NCBI GenBank assembly: GCA_029762535.1
Contig: JARVGK010000003.1
Span: 62,001-126,000 of the forward strand
Length of the DNA stretch: 64,000 nt
DNA from: Thermoplasmatota archaeon
GTDB lineage: Archaea > Thermoplasmatota > Penumbrarchaeia > Penumbrarchaeales > Penumbrarchaeaceae
Direction: 5' to 3'
The notes below the pieces were generated by a model. That model was not told where the DNA came from. It was given only the letters and a program-made list of their open reading frames with translations, and searched no databases. The translations under genes were made by a program, and so were the position numbers. Within the stretch, counting starts at the first letter, position 1, and each line of letters starts with the position of its first letter. Shown piece after piece: positions 24,554 through 33,264 of the stretch.

Positions 24554-26175
24554 CAGAATTGCCTCCCGGCCCATTCCGCAAGCTCTTCCCTGAGTATCTT
24601 GGCATTGTGGCGAACGTCCATCGGGAATCCGTCATGGATCAGGATATCTCTAATATCCTCGGTCAGAATATTGGCCTTTCCCAAAGCCAGGAGCTCCTTT
24701 TTGATCCTGTCCGGATCGCCGATATTTTGGTCCTTCTTAAGCTCGACAACGATCACAGGCCTCTGGTTTCCTATTTGACCCACACCGACTAGTGCCGACC
24801 TGAAGACCAAGGGGTGTTTGTTGAAGATCGCCTCACATCTGACGGGATATAGCGTTCCTTTCTTTGTCACGACCCTGTGCGCCTTCCTCCCGCAGAACCA
24901 GAGCATTCCGTCCTCCAGATAGCCCGTGTCCCCCATTCTGTGCCATATGGTCTTGCCATCCAGTATCTTGGCGTTTTTGGTATGCTCAGGCTTCCTGAAG
25001 TATTCCTTGGTCACCGAGGGCCCCCTCACGCATATCTCACCGACTTCCCCATCCGGTAGGACCTCAGCGGACCCCCAATCCGCGACAGGTCCGTCCGTGA
25101 TCCGAATGATCCGAACCTCGTTGCCAGGTAGCGGCCTACCCACGCATGTTCCTGCTCCGGTCTCGGTCCTGCGGAGGGAGTGCTCCAGTATCACATCGCT
25201 GGAGATATCAGTTACTGGCAGTGCCTCGGTCGCCCCGTAAGGAGTATGGATAAGAGCATTTTTTGGCAGTATTCGGTGAAGATCGACCATGAGGTCGGGA
25301 CGTATTGGAGCTCCCGCGGTCACGATCCTTCTCACCGATCCCAGGGTCAACTTCCTCTCTATCCCGTAACGGGCCAGGTTCGTCAAGAGCGCCGGGGAAC
25401 CATAGACATTGGTGCATTTCTGGTCCTCAATGGCCCTGACTATGTTCTTAGGATCGGCCTTTCCGGGCTTGGTAGCATCCATGTAAGGGATGACCGAGGT
25501 CAGCCCCAGGTTGGCGTCGAATAGGGCGAAGAGCGGGAACGTCGCCAGGTCAACATCTCTCTTTTCGTATCCGAAATGGTCCTTTAGGAATCCGATCTGA
25601 TGGTCGAACATGGAATGTTCGTAGACCACTCCCTTCGGGGGGCCTGTGGAACCGCTGGTGAAGAAAATACCGACGGTATCCTCAGGCCTTCTCTTGACCG
25701 AAGGGAAAGGAGCGGGATCGGAGGATCGAACCTCTTTAAGCCTCTTACCGCCCCATGCACCTGTGGTTATCTTCAGTTCGACGGTCCTGAAAGCGGACGG
25801 TGAGAGTATCCTGAGTACATGGGCAAGGGGCGTCCCGATGAACGCCTTGGCCTCGACCTCCCCGAGGGAGGAGACGAGCCTCTTCTTGCCCATACCAGGG
25901 TCTATCATAACAAGGACAGCCCCCATTTTTAAAAGGGCGGAAGTGAGGGAAAAGAACTCTATCGAGGGTTTGACCATCAGGATGGCCTTGTCGTCCTTCT
26001 TGAGCCCCGCATCGATCAACCCCCTGGCGTATCTGTTCGATTCCTCCTCTAGCCTGCGGTAGGTCATGCTCCTATATCGAGGAGACGGATCGACCTGGAC
26101 CACCACAGCCGCCTTATCAGGTTGTGTCCTTGCTAACTCCGTCAACCTCTCCGAGAGGTTCGTCGTCGAATCCAT
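24553..26175 (-). CDS. oleC: OleC-like beta-lactone synthetase
   Basis: ANL-superfamily AMP-forming enzyme, 540 residues. In bacteria OleC uses ATP to close a 2-alkyl-3-hydroxy acid to a beta-lactone. Features: phosphate loop FFTSGSTGPPKGVVYEH, the OleC-like DLATFPLFALFDANLGLTS and VIPYMDATKPGKADPKNI segments, NVYGSPALL, AGAPIRPD, HTPYGATEALPV, and the C-terminal hinge GDTGYLEDGMLWFCGR. These OleC-specific stretches separate it from ordinary acyl-CoA synthetases. It starts 4 bp after the oleB stop and overlaps oleD by one base. Closest alternative is a generic fatty-acid ligase, less likely given the neighbours. Confidence 0.87.
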   Translation of the reverse strand: MDSTTNLSERLTELARTQPDKAAVVVQVDPSPRYRSMTYRRLEEESNRYARGLIDAGLKKDDKAILMVKPSIEFFSLTSALLKMGAVLVMIDPGMGKKRLVSSLGEVEAKAFIGTPLAHVLRILSPSAFRTVELKITTGAWGGKRLKEVRSSDPAPFPSVKRRPEDTVGIFFTSGSTGPPKGVVYEHSMFDHQIGFLKDHFGYEKRDVDLATFPLFALFDANLGLTSVIPYMDATKPGKADPKNIVRAIEDQKCTNVYGSPALLTNLARYGIERKLTLGSVRRIVTAGAPIRPDLMVDLHRILPKNALIHTPYGATEALPVTDISSDVILEHSLRRTETGAGTCVGRPLPGNEVRIIRITDGPVADWGSAEVLPDGEVGEICVRGPSVTKEYFRKPEHTKNAKILDGKTIWHRMGDTGYLEDGMLWFCGRKAHRVVTKKGTLYPVRCEAIFNKHPLVFRSALVGVGQIGNQRPVIVVELKKDQNIGDPDRIKKELLALGKANILTEDIRDILIHDGFPMDVRHNAKILREELAEWAGRQF

Positions 26176-26179
26176 CAGC

Positions 26180-27082
26180 CTACCCCCTGCGCAGGGCTTT
26201 CCCCACCTCTTTCAGGATGCGGTCCCTGGCATCCTCTATGACATAATGTCCAGCATCCTGATATGTCACGAATCGGGCCTTCGGGAATCGAGCCCTCCAG
26301 ACGTCTAATATATCCATATCGAATATGAAATCCTTTTCACCCCAAATAACGAGCATCGGCTTCCCCTTTAGCTTTGACAGGTTCTCGTCGATCCACTTGA
26401 GCGTGCCGTAGCTTGGGTCCTTTGGTACGAGGGGTATGTCCTGAACGAACCTGAGCGTGGATAGGCGGTTCCTCCACGAGTTGTACGGGGCGACGTAACC
26501 CTTCCTTACATGGGGGTCCATCCTCTTTTCAACGCCGATATGGGACGCTATTCTGGAAAAAGCGTTGAGACCCCTGATGAGAAGGGTCGGTGAGATCAGG
26601 CCGTACTTCACGTAATAGAGAGACAGGGGCAATCTCTTGCCCTCCGGCATCCTGAAGGCCGCGGTGTTCATGAACACGAACCTCGAGAACCGCTCCGGAT
26701 GTCCGACCGCGACCCCTGCTCCGATCACACCCCCCCAATCATGGGCTATCAGAGTGATATCCTCATCGATGCCCAGGTGATCGAGGAGCGCTTCCACATC
26801 CTGGATCCTGGATGCGATCCTGTATTGGTATTTGTCCTCTCCTGGTCGGTCCGACAGCCCCATTCCCATATGATCGGGCACGATGCATCGGTGGTCCGCC
26901 CTGAGGTCCTTGACCAGCTCCCGGAAATAAAAAGACCAGGTCGGGTTGCCGTGAAGAAAAAGAACGGGAGGTCCCCTGCCCTCGTCGAGATAATGATGCC
27001 TCAGACCGTTCCTCTCGAACCAGTGATGTTCGAACGGGTAAATGTCCCTGAAAGGGGTAATATCGAAAGGTGTTCCATGCAT
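26180..27082 (-). CDS. oleB: OleB-like beta-lactone decarboxylase (alpha/beta hydrolase)
   Basis: 300 residues, haloalkane-dehalogenase-like fold. OleB removes CO2 from a cis-beta-lactone to give a cis-alkene. Visible: oxyanion loop HGNPTWSFYFREL (44-56), nucleophile Asp115 in AHDWGG, PDHMGMGLSDRP, the OleB-like cap stretch YVAPYNSWRNRLSTLRFVQD (196-215), candidate acid Asp251 in WGEKDFIFD, and catalytic His279 in AGHYVIED. The cap and PFEHHWFERNG opening match OleB better than epoxide hydrolases or dehalogenases. First gene of the minus-strand operon; a weak AT-rich promoter lies near 27108-27120. Confidence 0.87.
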   Translation of the reverse strand: MHGTPFDITPFRDIYPFEHHWFERNGLRHHYLDEGRGPPVLFLHGNPTWSFYFRELVKDLRADHRCIVPDHMGMGLSDRPGEDKYQYRIASRIQDVEALLDHLGIDEDITLIAHDWGGVIGAGVAVGHPERFSRFVFMNTAAFRMPEGKRLPLSLYYVKYGLISPTLLIRGLNAFSRIASHIGVEKRMDPHVRKGYVAPYNSWRNRLSTLRFVQDIPLVPKDPSYGTLKWIDENLSKLKGKPMLVIWGEKDFIFDMDILDVWRARFPKARFVTYQDAGHYVIEDARDRILKEVGKALRRG

Positions 27083-27194
27083 TGTATCCGGGGACCAAGG
27101 TCCATATCCTAAATTAAGATTGCTTCGGGGATGATCCGCTTAGATCGATCTATTATCATCCATCATCATTCATGAACCCCGGGATGTTTAATTA

Positions 27195-27226
27195 TGGTCG
27201 AGTGGGGTTCGAATCCCGTGCGTCGC
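27195..27226 (+). other. tRNA 3'-half-like fragment
   Basis: Contains the T-arm-like core gggttcgaatccc followed by a seven-base acceptor-like run. No matching 5' half is present and the T-stem pairs poorly at its outer end, so it is at most a tRNA remnant, 23 bp from the 3' end of tRNA-Leu and in opposite orientation. Confidence 0.25.
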
Positions 27227-27248
27227 TAGAGCTACAACAAATTAGATA

Positions 27249-27335
27249 TGGTGCAGGGGAAGGGATTCGAACCCTCGAACCACTAAGGACCAGACCCTGA
27301 ATCTGGCGCCGTTGGCCAGGCTTGGCTACCCCTGC
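27249..27335 (-). tRNA. tRNA-Leu (anticodon CAG)
   Basis: Read on the minus strand, the acceptor strands GCAGGGG and CCCCTGC pair fully, with discriminator A and an encoded CCA. The D-stem is GCC/GGC with loop AAGCCTGGCCAAC. The anticodon arm CCAGA-TTCAGGG-TCTGG gives U33 and anticodon CAG, reading CUG Leu codons. The variable arm is long (about 13 nt), as in class II tRNAs. The T-arm is GAGGG-TTCGAAT-CCCTT. No intron is present. Length 87 nt with CCA. Its 5' end runs directly into the 161-bp tandem repeat. Confidence 0.96.
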
Positions 27336-27657
27336 ATGTTTTTGCGTTTGTGCCTGGGTAGCGTATGGCCAACGGCGCCCCGAGACGCAGTCTCGGTGAT
27401 GGCGCCTCGGATGGGTGGCATGTGCCACCCGTCCCCTTCCGCGAACGCTTTGGTGGTGAGACCAAAGGGTTCTTGGGCAGGCTTGGCTACCCCTGCATGT
27501 TTTTGCGTTTGTGCCTGGGTAGCGTATGGCCAACGGCGCCCCGAGACGCAGTCTCGGTGATGGCGCCTCGGATGGGTGGCATGTGCCACCCGTCCCCTTC
27601 CGCGAACGCTTTGGTGGTGAGACCAAAGGGTTCTTGGCCAGGCTTGGCTACCCCTGC
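27312..27657. repeat. 161-bp tandem repeat carrying copies of the tRNA-Leu 5' end
   Basis: Two near-identical units, 27312-27472 and 27473-27633, then a 24-bp partial third (27634-27657). Each unit begins with a copy (minus sense) of the first 24 nt of tRNA-Leu; copy two carries one change (gggcagg for ggccagg). The rest of the unit holds three strong hairpins: CCGAGAC/GTCTCGG, GGGTGGCA/TGCCACCC and CTTTGGT/ACCAAAG. It also carries an inverted stretch, tggccaacggcgcc, matching the tRNA D-region. No protein gene is credible; frames through it are repeat artefacts. This fills the 396-bp gap between the tRNA and the transporter gene. Confidence 0.9.
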
Positions 27658-27732
27658 GATATCTGGGCATCGTTGATACGATGTCGCCTTTAACGACCGT
27701 TCGATAATAAAGATATCGATGAGAAGGTCTCA

Positions 27733-29997
27733 TCAGGTGATGACGAGATCCTGGGACGATGAAACGAACAGTGTATCTCGAACTTTGTCGAACCTCGTGA
27801 AAATCTCAGGACCCATGTTCTCGATCTGCTCCTGAGTGAATCCAACTATGGTGAGATCCGCTTTTTTCGAGATCCTGTTGATCTTATCCCTCATCTCCTC
27901 ATCGCTCTCATATACCTTGGACTTTACCGATCTCATCGAGATCGGCAGCCTCCCCTCGGATACCAAAGCCTTCACCCTCTTGGCAAGGGCTGCGCGATCC
28001 CCTTTGGGAAATAGAGTGAATATCGAGATCTTCGTCCCTTTCCATTCATCATGCTCCATAATAATATAGGACAGAAGTATCATGAGATTGACGTTCCTGA
28101 AATCCTCCTTGGTTATCCATAGATGTATATTCTGTCTATGTCCGAAGTTATGCTCCGTGGATCTCAACACGAGCTTGTTGTAGTTCACTATGGATGCCAT
28201 CCTCAATCCCGTTATGATGTCGGTGAGGTCATCTTGTCTATTCTTGTGGAACTCGAACATTATGGTGTTATTGTCCATCCCTGAGATACCGGAGATCTGC
28301 ACGGTCTGGGCAACTGCCGTAAGCGTAGAAGGAGAAACCAAGGTGGTTACCGAATAGTTCGCCTTTGAGCTTCTCATCTCCTCTATTAGTATTCTCTCGT
28401 CCTTTTTCGAGGATTTGACGGTCTCCGGGTCCAATTTTCCCCTCGTCATATGTACCAGGGTCCCGAAACCGTAATGATGCGAGATCCACCTAAGCATGTC
28501 CTTGGGTCCCTTCCGCTCGATGGCATTGGTGGAAATGGCGATTATCGAGGGCCTCCAGTTGAACTTGTCGGGTTTTGACATGGTCCTCTGGAGGGTGATC
28601 TTCATCAACCTGCTGAGCTGGAACATCACACCCTGGAATATTATGGCGAACGACCGCGACCTTTTATGCCTCATACCTAATAGATAATAGATCCCTCCCA
28701 TTATCAGAAGGGTAAGGAACGCGTAACCCGCGCTCAACTGGAACATGATACCGAATGAGAATACGGCTCCAACAAGGGAGATATACCACTTGGTCTTGAA
28801 TGTTGGACGATAGGAGGGATTACCCGCAAAATGTTCGAGGAATGAAATGAGACAGACCGAGCCGTATGCGATCAGGAAGAACATGGTGATGATCTGGGCC
28901 ACCATGTTGAGGTTGCCCATGAAGATGAACACGATCGCGATGATCGCAGATAAAAGTGTTCCGTTGATAGGTTCGTTCTCCTTTCCCTTGCCATATCTTA
29001 TGAAATCCCCTATTCTCTTGGAGTAGAACACCTTGTCCTTGCCCAGGGCCTGGAGCGTCCTTGGTCCGATCAGAGCGAACCCAACTGCTGATGATATCGT
29101 GGCACCGAAAAGGCCTGCGAGTATAACGTATCCCAGATGCAGGTTCCCGATCCCGTTGGCCATATCGAACATTATCAATGTGTTCGATGCGAGGACATCA
29201 ACCGGGGCGCTCAGATAGAGCTTGACCATCATTGCCAGATAGACGAAGAACCCGATCACTATGGCGAAAATGATACCCTTTGGGATCGATTTCCCCGGGT
29301 CCTTGAGGTCTCCCGAAAGACCTACTCCTGCCGTCATGCCTGTGAACGCCGGGAATGCAATTGCGAAGACGGGTAGGAACCCCAAAGAGTTCTGTGATGT
29401 AGCGGTTATCCCGGACGGGGCGCCGGGTAGGGGTGGGCTTATCATAAAGATGATTATTGAAGCGACCATCAGTGTGAATACCACCCAAAGGAGTTTGATA
29501 CCGATCTTGGCTCCCTTGGTGAGAATGATGCTGAATAGTATGAGTGCCAAGGGAATGCTGATGAGCCGGGGATCGTAAGTTATTGAGATCGGCAGAGGAT
29601 CGAGCAGATATCTCTGGATCGGTTCTTTCAACGCCTCGAACCCTTCGGCAAAACCGATGATGTAGAAAGCCACGGATATGGACTGGGCCGCATACAGCAT
29701 GACGCCGATCGTAGCGCCAATCCTCGGTCCAAAGGATCGGCTGATGATGTAATACTCGCCACCGCCGCCAACCCTTAGGTTCGTGGCGATCTCGGATATG
29801 GCTACCCCGGTGGGAAATGTTACCATGTGCCCTAATAGAACTATCGCGATGGCCCCTATGAATCCGACGTTGCCGACCGTGAAACCAAAACGCAGGAACA
29901 TGACGGCGCCTAGTATGGCGCAGATCGAGGTGAGGAAGACGGGGGCGGTACCGAAACCGTATCCGCCCTTGATAATGTTCCTTATCCTTCTGACCAT
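27733..29997 (-). CDS. SLC12-like cation-chloride cotransporter / APC-superfamily permease
   Basis: 754 residues: about 12 transmembrane helices in the first 460 and a soluble C-terminal domain of about 290. The opening GTAPVFLTSICAILGAVMFLR, followed by VGGGGEYYIISRSFGPRIGA, matches the SLC12 (NKCC/KCC) and related amino-acid permease pattern (GGGxYYxISRxxGP). The C-terminal domain, with alternating strands such as NKLVLRSTEHNFGHRQN and SIFTLFPKGDRAAL, resembles the SLC12 cytoplasmic domain. Role: ion-coupled uptake, perhaps K/Cl homeostasis; substrate not provable here. A clear TATA box lies upstream. Confidence 0.85.
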   Translation of the reverse strand: MVRRIRNIIKGGYGFGTAPVFLTSICAILGAVMFLRFGFTVGNVGFIGAIAIVLLGHMVTFPTGVAISEIATNLRVGGGGEYYIISRSFGPRIGATIGVMLYAAQSISVAFYIIGFAEGFEALKEPIQRYLLDPLPISITYDPRLISIPLALILFSIILTKGAKIGIKLLWVVFTLMVASIIIFMISPPLPGAPSGITATSQNSLGFLPVFAIAFPAFTGMTAGVGLSGDLKDPGKSIPKGIIFAIVIGFFVYLAMMVKLYLSAPVDVLASNTLIMFDMANGIGNLHLGYVILAGLFGATISSAVGFALIGPRTLQALGKDKVFYSKRIGDFIRYGKGKENEPINGTLLSAIIAIVFIFMGNLNMVAQIITMFFLIAYGSVCLISFLEHFAGNPSYRPTFKTKWYISLVGAVFSFGIMFQLSAGYAFLTLLIMGGIYYLLGMRHKRSRSFAIIFQGVMFQLSRLMKITLQRTMSKPDKFNWRPSIIAISTNAIERKGPKDMLRWISHHYGFGTLVHMTRGKLDPETVKSSKKDERILIEEMRSSKANYSVTTLVSPSTLTAVAQTVQISGISGMDNNTIMFEFHKNRQDDLTDIITGLRMASIVNYNKLVLRSTEHNFGHRQNIHLWITKEDFRNVNLMILLSYIIMEHDEWKGTKISIFTLFPKGDRAALAKRVKALVSEGRLPISMRSVKSKVYESDEEMRDKINRISKKADLTIVGFTQEQIENMGPEIFTRFDKVRDTLFVSSSQDLVIT

Positions 29998-30070
29998 TTC
30001 CCTACCCCCTTGGATGACACTGGTCCGTCATCTGTGCCTCTGGTGCGTCCCAGTGTCAATTCTGGCATTG

Positions 30071-30079
30071 ATATTTATA
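30071..30079 (-). promoter_or_regulatory. TATA box for the SLC12-like gene
   Basis: Minus-strand tataaatat, a near-consensus archaeal TATA box, about 75 bp upstream of the start codon, giving a leader of about 50 nt. Confidence 0.55.
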
Positions 30080-30123
30080 CGTTATGTCATCCTTCCATAA
30101 CTCTCGATCATTCGTTATGGATC

Positions 30124-32421
30124 TCAAGGATAGGAGCCGTAGCACTGCTGCATGATATGATACGACGCTTTGAGCCTGGGCACATATTCGGGTATGTCCC
30201 AGTTATCCCAACCATAGAACATGAAGTCCACTCTCCTGAACACGCCTGAGAGGGGGCGGGGGATCGAATCGGATATCGGGGGGTGATTCGTCCCGTGACT
30301 AAAATTTCCGAATGCATCAGGCTTGTAGGTGATGACGGCGAGGTGAATGCCATCTATCCTCTGGCTCGCCTTCAATCCATCCCTCCACATATCCCCCATC
30401 ACCTCCTTTCTTGAAGGGTCCCTGAAGTTTAAAAGCAGCCAGGGGATCCTCATCTCTAAGGAGTCATCCCCCCATGAGATATCGGCAAGGGAGTTGTAAT
30501 TGGGCATGGCCGGGTCCGCCACCCCCCATCTCAGCTTGCCGGTCTCGTGAGTGGAGAAGTTCGCGCTGATGTTGAACCTCTCGATAATATAACCGCGTTC
30601 ATGCGTGAGTTCTATGGTGTGGAATATGCCATTGTCCTTGCGGTTTGCATATTCCACGATCGGGATGACGCCTTCGTCCACCGCGTAATCGTAATGGTTG
30701 ACGTCGTAGTACGAATCGACGATGACCCTGGACTCCTCTCCGTTCAGTTGGATGAGGAAGTCTATACCCCTCTCGGATACGATCCCCGATCCGAAGGGCA
30801 TGACATGTACGCCCTGGTCCTGAACCGTGTCGAGGAGGACCATCGTCCTCATCCTCGACCAATCGGGAGGGCCCTGAAGGTCCATGTATTCCAGCCTGAG
30901 GTAGAGATAAGCGGCGTCATGGTGTACTTGAACGGCCTGGAGATCCCTGCCGTCGTCGTACCCGTCATCGAATATATTGTAGCGGGATCCGGCCGTCCTT
31001 CCGAGGGGGTCCACCCTTTCCCAATCGCCGGAGGATCCGTCGATGACGATACGATGCTCGGAGACGGGATCGAAGGCGAGCATGCCGTAGCATTGTTCGC
31101 ACGTCTGTACATCGTTCCAGTAAGGCCTTCTTCCCGGGTTCATGTAGTCCATGGTGTTCCATGCCCGCTTGAACCATTCGTCCTGCCACGAGAACAGAAG
31201 CCCTCCTGCGTAACCCTCATCAATAATATCGTTGAACAGTGAGGAAGTATAGGCTCCCTGTTCTTTTTCCGTTAAACCCCCATGGTGCATCCCATTGTTA
31301 TTGAAGTGAGCGATCCCACGAGAGGAACTTATACCATATTCCGCGACCAGTATCGGAATGGAAAGCGTCTTTTTCAGGTCATTCAGGTATGATGCATAGG
31401 GGGAGGCCCTTCCATATTTTGATATGTAATTTGCATAAGAGGGATCCAGATTAAGGAAATCTGGATAGTTGGGATATACATGGTATGAGGCGAAGAAACC
31501 GGGATAGAAATGGGACTTAACACGAAAATGCCTATCATCGATAGTCTCCCAATCATCATACAGCCTGGGTTCATATTTATGCTCCAGAGGATCGGTGGTT
31601 GGCCAGTTGATAAAGCTTTGAGCCCTCTGACAGTCGTAGTTGTCATATTCATAACCTGCGCAGAAATCCATCATCCTGGCCAGCCAGATCTCCATCGGGC
31701 TTGCCTCCACGGTTCTGAAGAACCTTCCATCGAGCTGGTGGATCCCCCGGTTGTTGGAATTGGTCCCGTTGACGATGTAGGGATCGTATTCGATCCCGAG
31801 GATGTATCCAAGGACATATTCTGAAACATCATGCCTGTATATGCCGTCGGCGATCCCCACGGTCGGTTCGACCTTCCTGTTGCCGTGGATTATGTCAACG
31901 GCCATGGCGATGTTGTCTATGAATACCGTGCTTACCTCATCATCGAAGGCATCGCAGCGCTCATGGATCGCGATCTCGTCCAAGGTCACGCCCTGGAAGA
32001 GGAATATCGGATCGGGGCGCACTCTGTTGTACTCGAGCAAGGCCCTGTAGAAATCCGGAGGGTGATGCGTGTATATCCTGACGGCGTTCGCGTTCATCTC
32101 CCCAATGAGTCGGAACCAATCCCTGTATTCGGAATAGGTTATCGCGGCCTCCCCGGGGAAATATCCCGGCTTGGCGGCCCCCATGTTCACTCCTTTGATG
32201 ATGATGTCCGTCCATATACCATCCTTCATGATCTGGAAACGCTCCTCTCCCACCCGGGACGTGATCCATGCCCCTTTTCCCCCGACATCGAAATATGCCC
32301 CCTCCATGTGATAGCGGGGGATCTCCCTGTCCCTGATCAAAAGAGGCCTCACGGCGAGGGCCGAGAGCAGCAGCATCCCGGCAATGAATACCGCATACTT
32401 TAGAGGACCTTTCCACTCCAT
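30124..32421 (-). CDS. Membrane-anchored glycoside-hydrolase-like protein
   Basis: 765 residues. An N-terminal hydrophobic helix (AVFIAGMLLLSALAV, about 10-24) anchors or exports it. Residues about 60-430 look like a GH-A clan TIM barrel: GVNMGAAKPGYFPGE, MNANAVRIYTHHPPDFY, and LVAEYGISSSRG, where the Glu is placed like the nucleophile on strand 7, followed by GGLLFSWQDEWFKR on strand 8. A beta-sandwich domain follows (about 460-740), with DGSSGDWERVDPLGR resembling family 9 carbohydrate-binding modules. Likely acts outside on polysaccharide. The acid/base residue is not certain and no GH family number is claimed. Upstream of the start it faces a divergent exonuclease gene. Confidence 0.65.
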   Translation of the reverse strand: MEWKGPLKYAVFIAGMLLLSALAVRPLLIRDREIPRYHMEGAYFDVGGKGAWITSRVGEERFQIMKDGIWTDIIIKGVNMGAAKPGYFPGEAAITYSEYRDWFRLIGEMNANAVRIYTHHPPDFYRALLEYNRVRPDPIFLFQGVTLDEIAIHERCDAFDDEVSTVFIDNIAMAVDIIHGNRKVEPTVGIADGIYRHDVSEYVLGYILGIEYDPYIVNGTNSNNRGIHQLDGRFFRTVEASPMEIWLARMMDFCAGYEYDNYDCQRAQSFINWPTTDPLEHKYEPRLYDDWETIDDRHFRVKSHFYPGFFASYHVYPNYPDFLNLDPSYANYISKYGRASPYASYLNDLKKTLSIPILVAEYGISSSRGIAHFNNNGMHHGGLTEKEQGAYTSSLFNDIIDEGYAGGLLFSWQDEWFKRAWNTMDYMNPGRRPYWNDVQTCEQCYGMLAFDPVSEHRIVIDGSSGDWERVDPLGRTAGSRYNIFDDGYDDGRDLQAVQVHHDAAYLYLRLEYMDLQGPPDWSRMRTMVLLDTVQDQGVHVMPFGSGIVSERGIDFLIQLNGEESRVIVDSYYDVNHYDYAVDEGVIPIVEYANRKDNGIFHTIELTHERGYIIERFNISANFSTHETGKLRWGVADPAMPNYNSLADISWGDDSLEMRIPWLLLNFRDPSRKEVMGDMWRDGLKASQRIDGIHLAVITYKPDAFGNFSHGTNHPPISDSIPRPLSGVFRRVDFMFYGWDNWDIPEYVPRLKASYHIMQQCYGSYP

Positions 32422-32551
32422 TGAGCCTTATGAGCCGCATATCATAACTTAAACGTTGTCCAGTCATTCTCCTCGGCCCCCCAACATGGCCGACCGGATC
32501 CAAATCGTTGATTATTTATGCCGCGTGCCCGATACGTGGCGGAGGTTCAAA

Positions 32552-33118
32552 ATGACGACCAGGAAGACCCATATAGTGTTCGATCTGGAGGCCACTTGCT
32601 GGAGGGAAAGGGGGGATCCCGATCGAATGGAGATAATAGAGATCGGAGCGACAAGGCTCGATACGGTCTCATTCGACGTCACGGAGGTGTTCTCCACCTT
32701 TGTGAGGCCTTTGAGGGAACCTCAACTTAGCGATTTCTGCAAGGAGTTAACCAGCATCAGGCAGTCCGATGTTGACGGCGCCCGCCTATTCCCTGAGGCC
32801 ATGACCTCCTTCCTAGGGTGGATCGGGTCCGTTGATGCCGTTCTCTGCTCATGGGGGGCATATGACCTCAAGCAGATGAGAACGGACCACAGCAGGCACG
32901 GTATGCCCGAGCCCGATATCCTGAACGATCATATCAACCTAAAACAGCTTTATGCTGACCTGTTCAAAAGGAAACGATGCGGGATGAAGAAGGCCCTGGA
33001 GCAGCTGGGGATCCCGCTCGAGGGGACACATCACCGCGGCGTGGACGATGCCAGGAACATCGCGAAGATCGCCAAAGTGATACTGCCGATGTACTACGAT
33101 CGAAATTCCGATCGATGA
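32552..33118 (+). CDS. DEDDh 3'-5' exonuclease (DnaQ/ERI-1-like)
   Basis: 188 residues. Exo I motif FDLEATCW (Asp and Glu metal ligands), Exo II around VLCSWGAYDLKQM, and Exo III HRGVDDARNIAKI with catalytic His and Asp. The motifs and size match the KapD/ERI-1 branch of RNase T-like exonucleases, which trim RNA or DNA 3' ends. Start ATG at 32552 chosen because ggaggt lies 6 bp upstream and the protein opens directly with the first strand; the frame extends further upstream to 32456, across the promoter region. It stands alone between divergent and downstream genes. Confidence 0.88.
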   Translation: MTTRKTHIVFDLEATCWRERGDPDRMEIIEIGATRLDTVSFDVTEVFSTFVRPLREPQLSDFCKELTSIRQSDVDGARLFPEAMTSFLGWIGSVDAVLCSWGAYDLKQMRTDHSRHGMPEPDILNDHINLKQLYADLFKRKRCGMKKALEQLGIPLEGTHHRGVDDARNIAKIAKVILPMYYDRNSDR

Positions 33119-33124
33119 GGGAAT

Positions 33125-33196
33125 GGCAGGGGCGGCCGAGGGTTTTCATGGGGTGAGTGTGGTTCGGGAGGCCAAAAAGAAGCGGCCGCTCCTGCC
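33125..33196 (+). ncRNA. Hairpin element 1 (putative structured RNA)
   Basis: A 14-bp stem (33125-33138 with 33183-33196, 13 Watson-Crick pairs and one G-T) closes a 44-nt loop. The loop shares GGGTTT, GTGTGGTT and AGGC blocks with element 2 after the C39 gene, and both end CTCCTGCCC. Sits 6 bp after the exonuclease stop and 40 bp before the C39 TATA box. Strand unknown; it could also be a mobile repeat or terminator. Confidence 0.45.
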
Positions 33197-33235
33197 CGGC
33201 TTCCTTATCCTTGAGAATAATACGTCACTGAAGGG

Positions 33236-33243
33236 TATATAAG
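33236..33243 (+). promoter_or_regulatory. TATA box for the C39-like peptidase gene
   Basis: tatataag, a near-perfect TATA box. Initiation about 26 bp downstream falls on the in-frame TTG at 33265. Confidence 0.55.
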
Positions 33244-33264
33244 ATTTGTAGTACAACGTTCGTA

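Noticed and set aside
26180-27082. Haloalkane dehalogenase
   Set aside because: The nucleophile Asp and fold are shared, but the cap stretch and operon with oleC and oleD point to OleB.
27312-27657. CRISPR array
   Set aside because: The unit is 161 bp with no short repeat and unique spacer alternation, and no cas genes are present.
27192-27733. Several overlapping open frames through the tRNA-Leu and repeat region
   Set aside because: They run through the tRNA and the 161-bp units, repeat the same peptides, and have no ribosome site; such frames are common artefacts of tRNA antisense.
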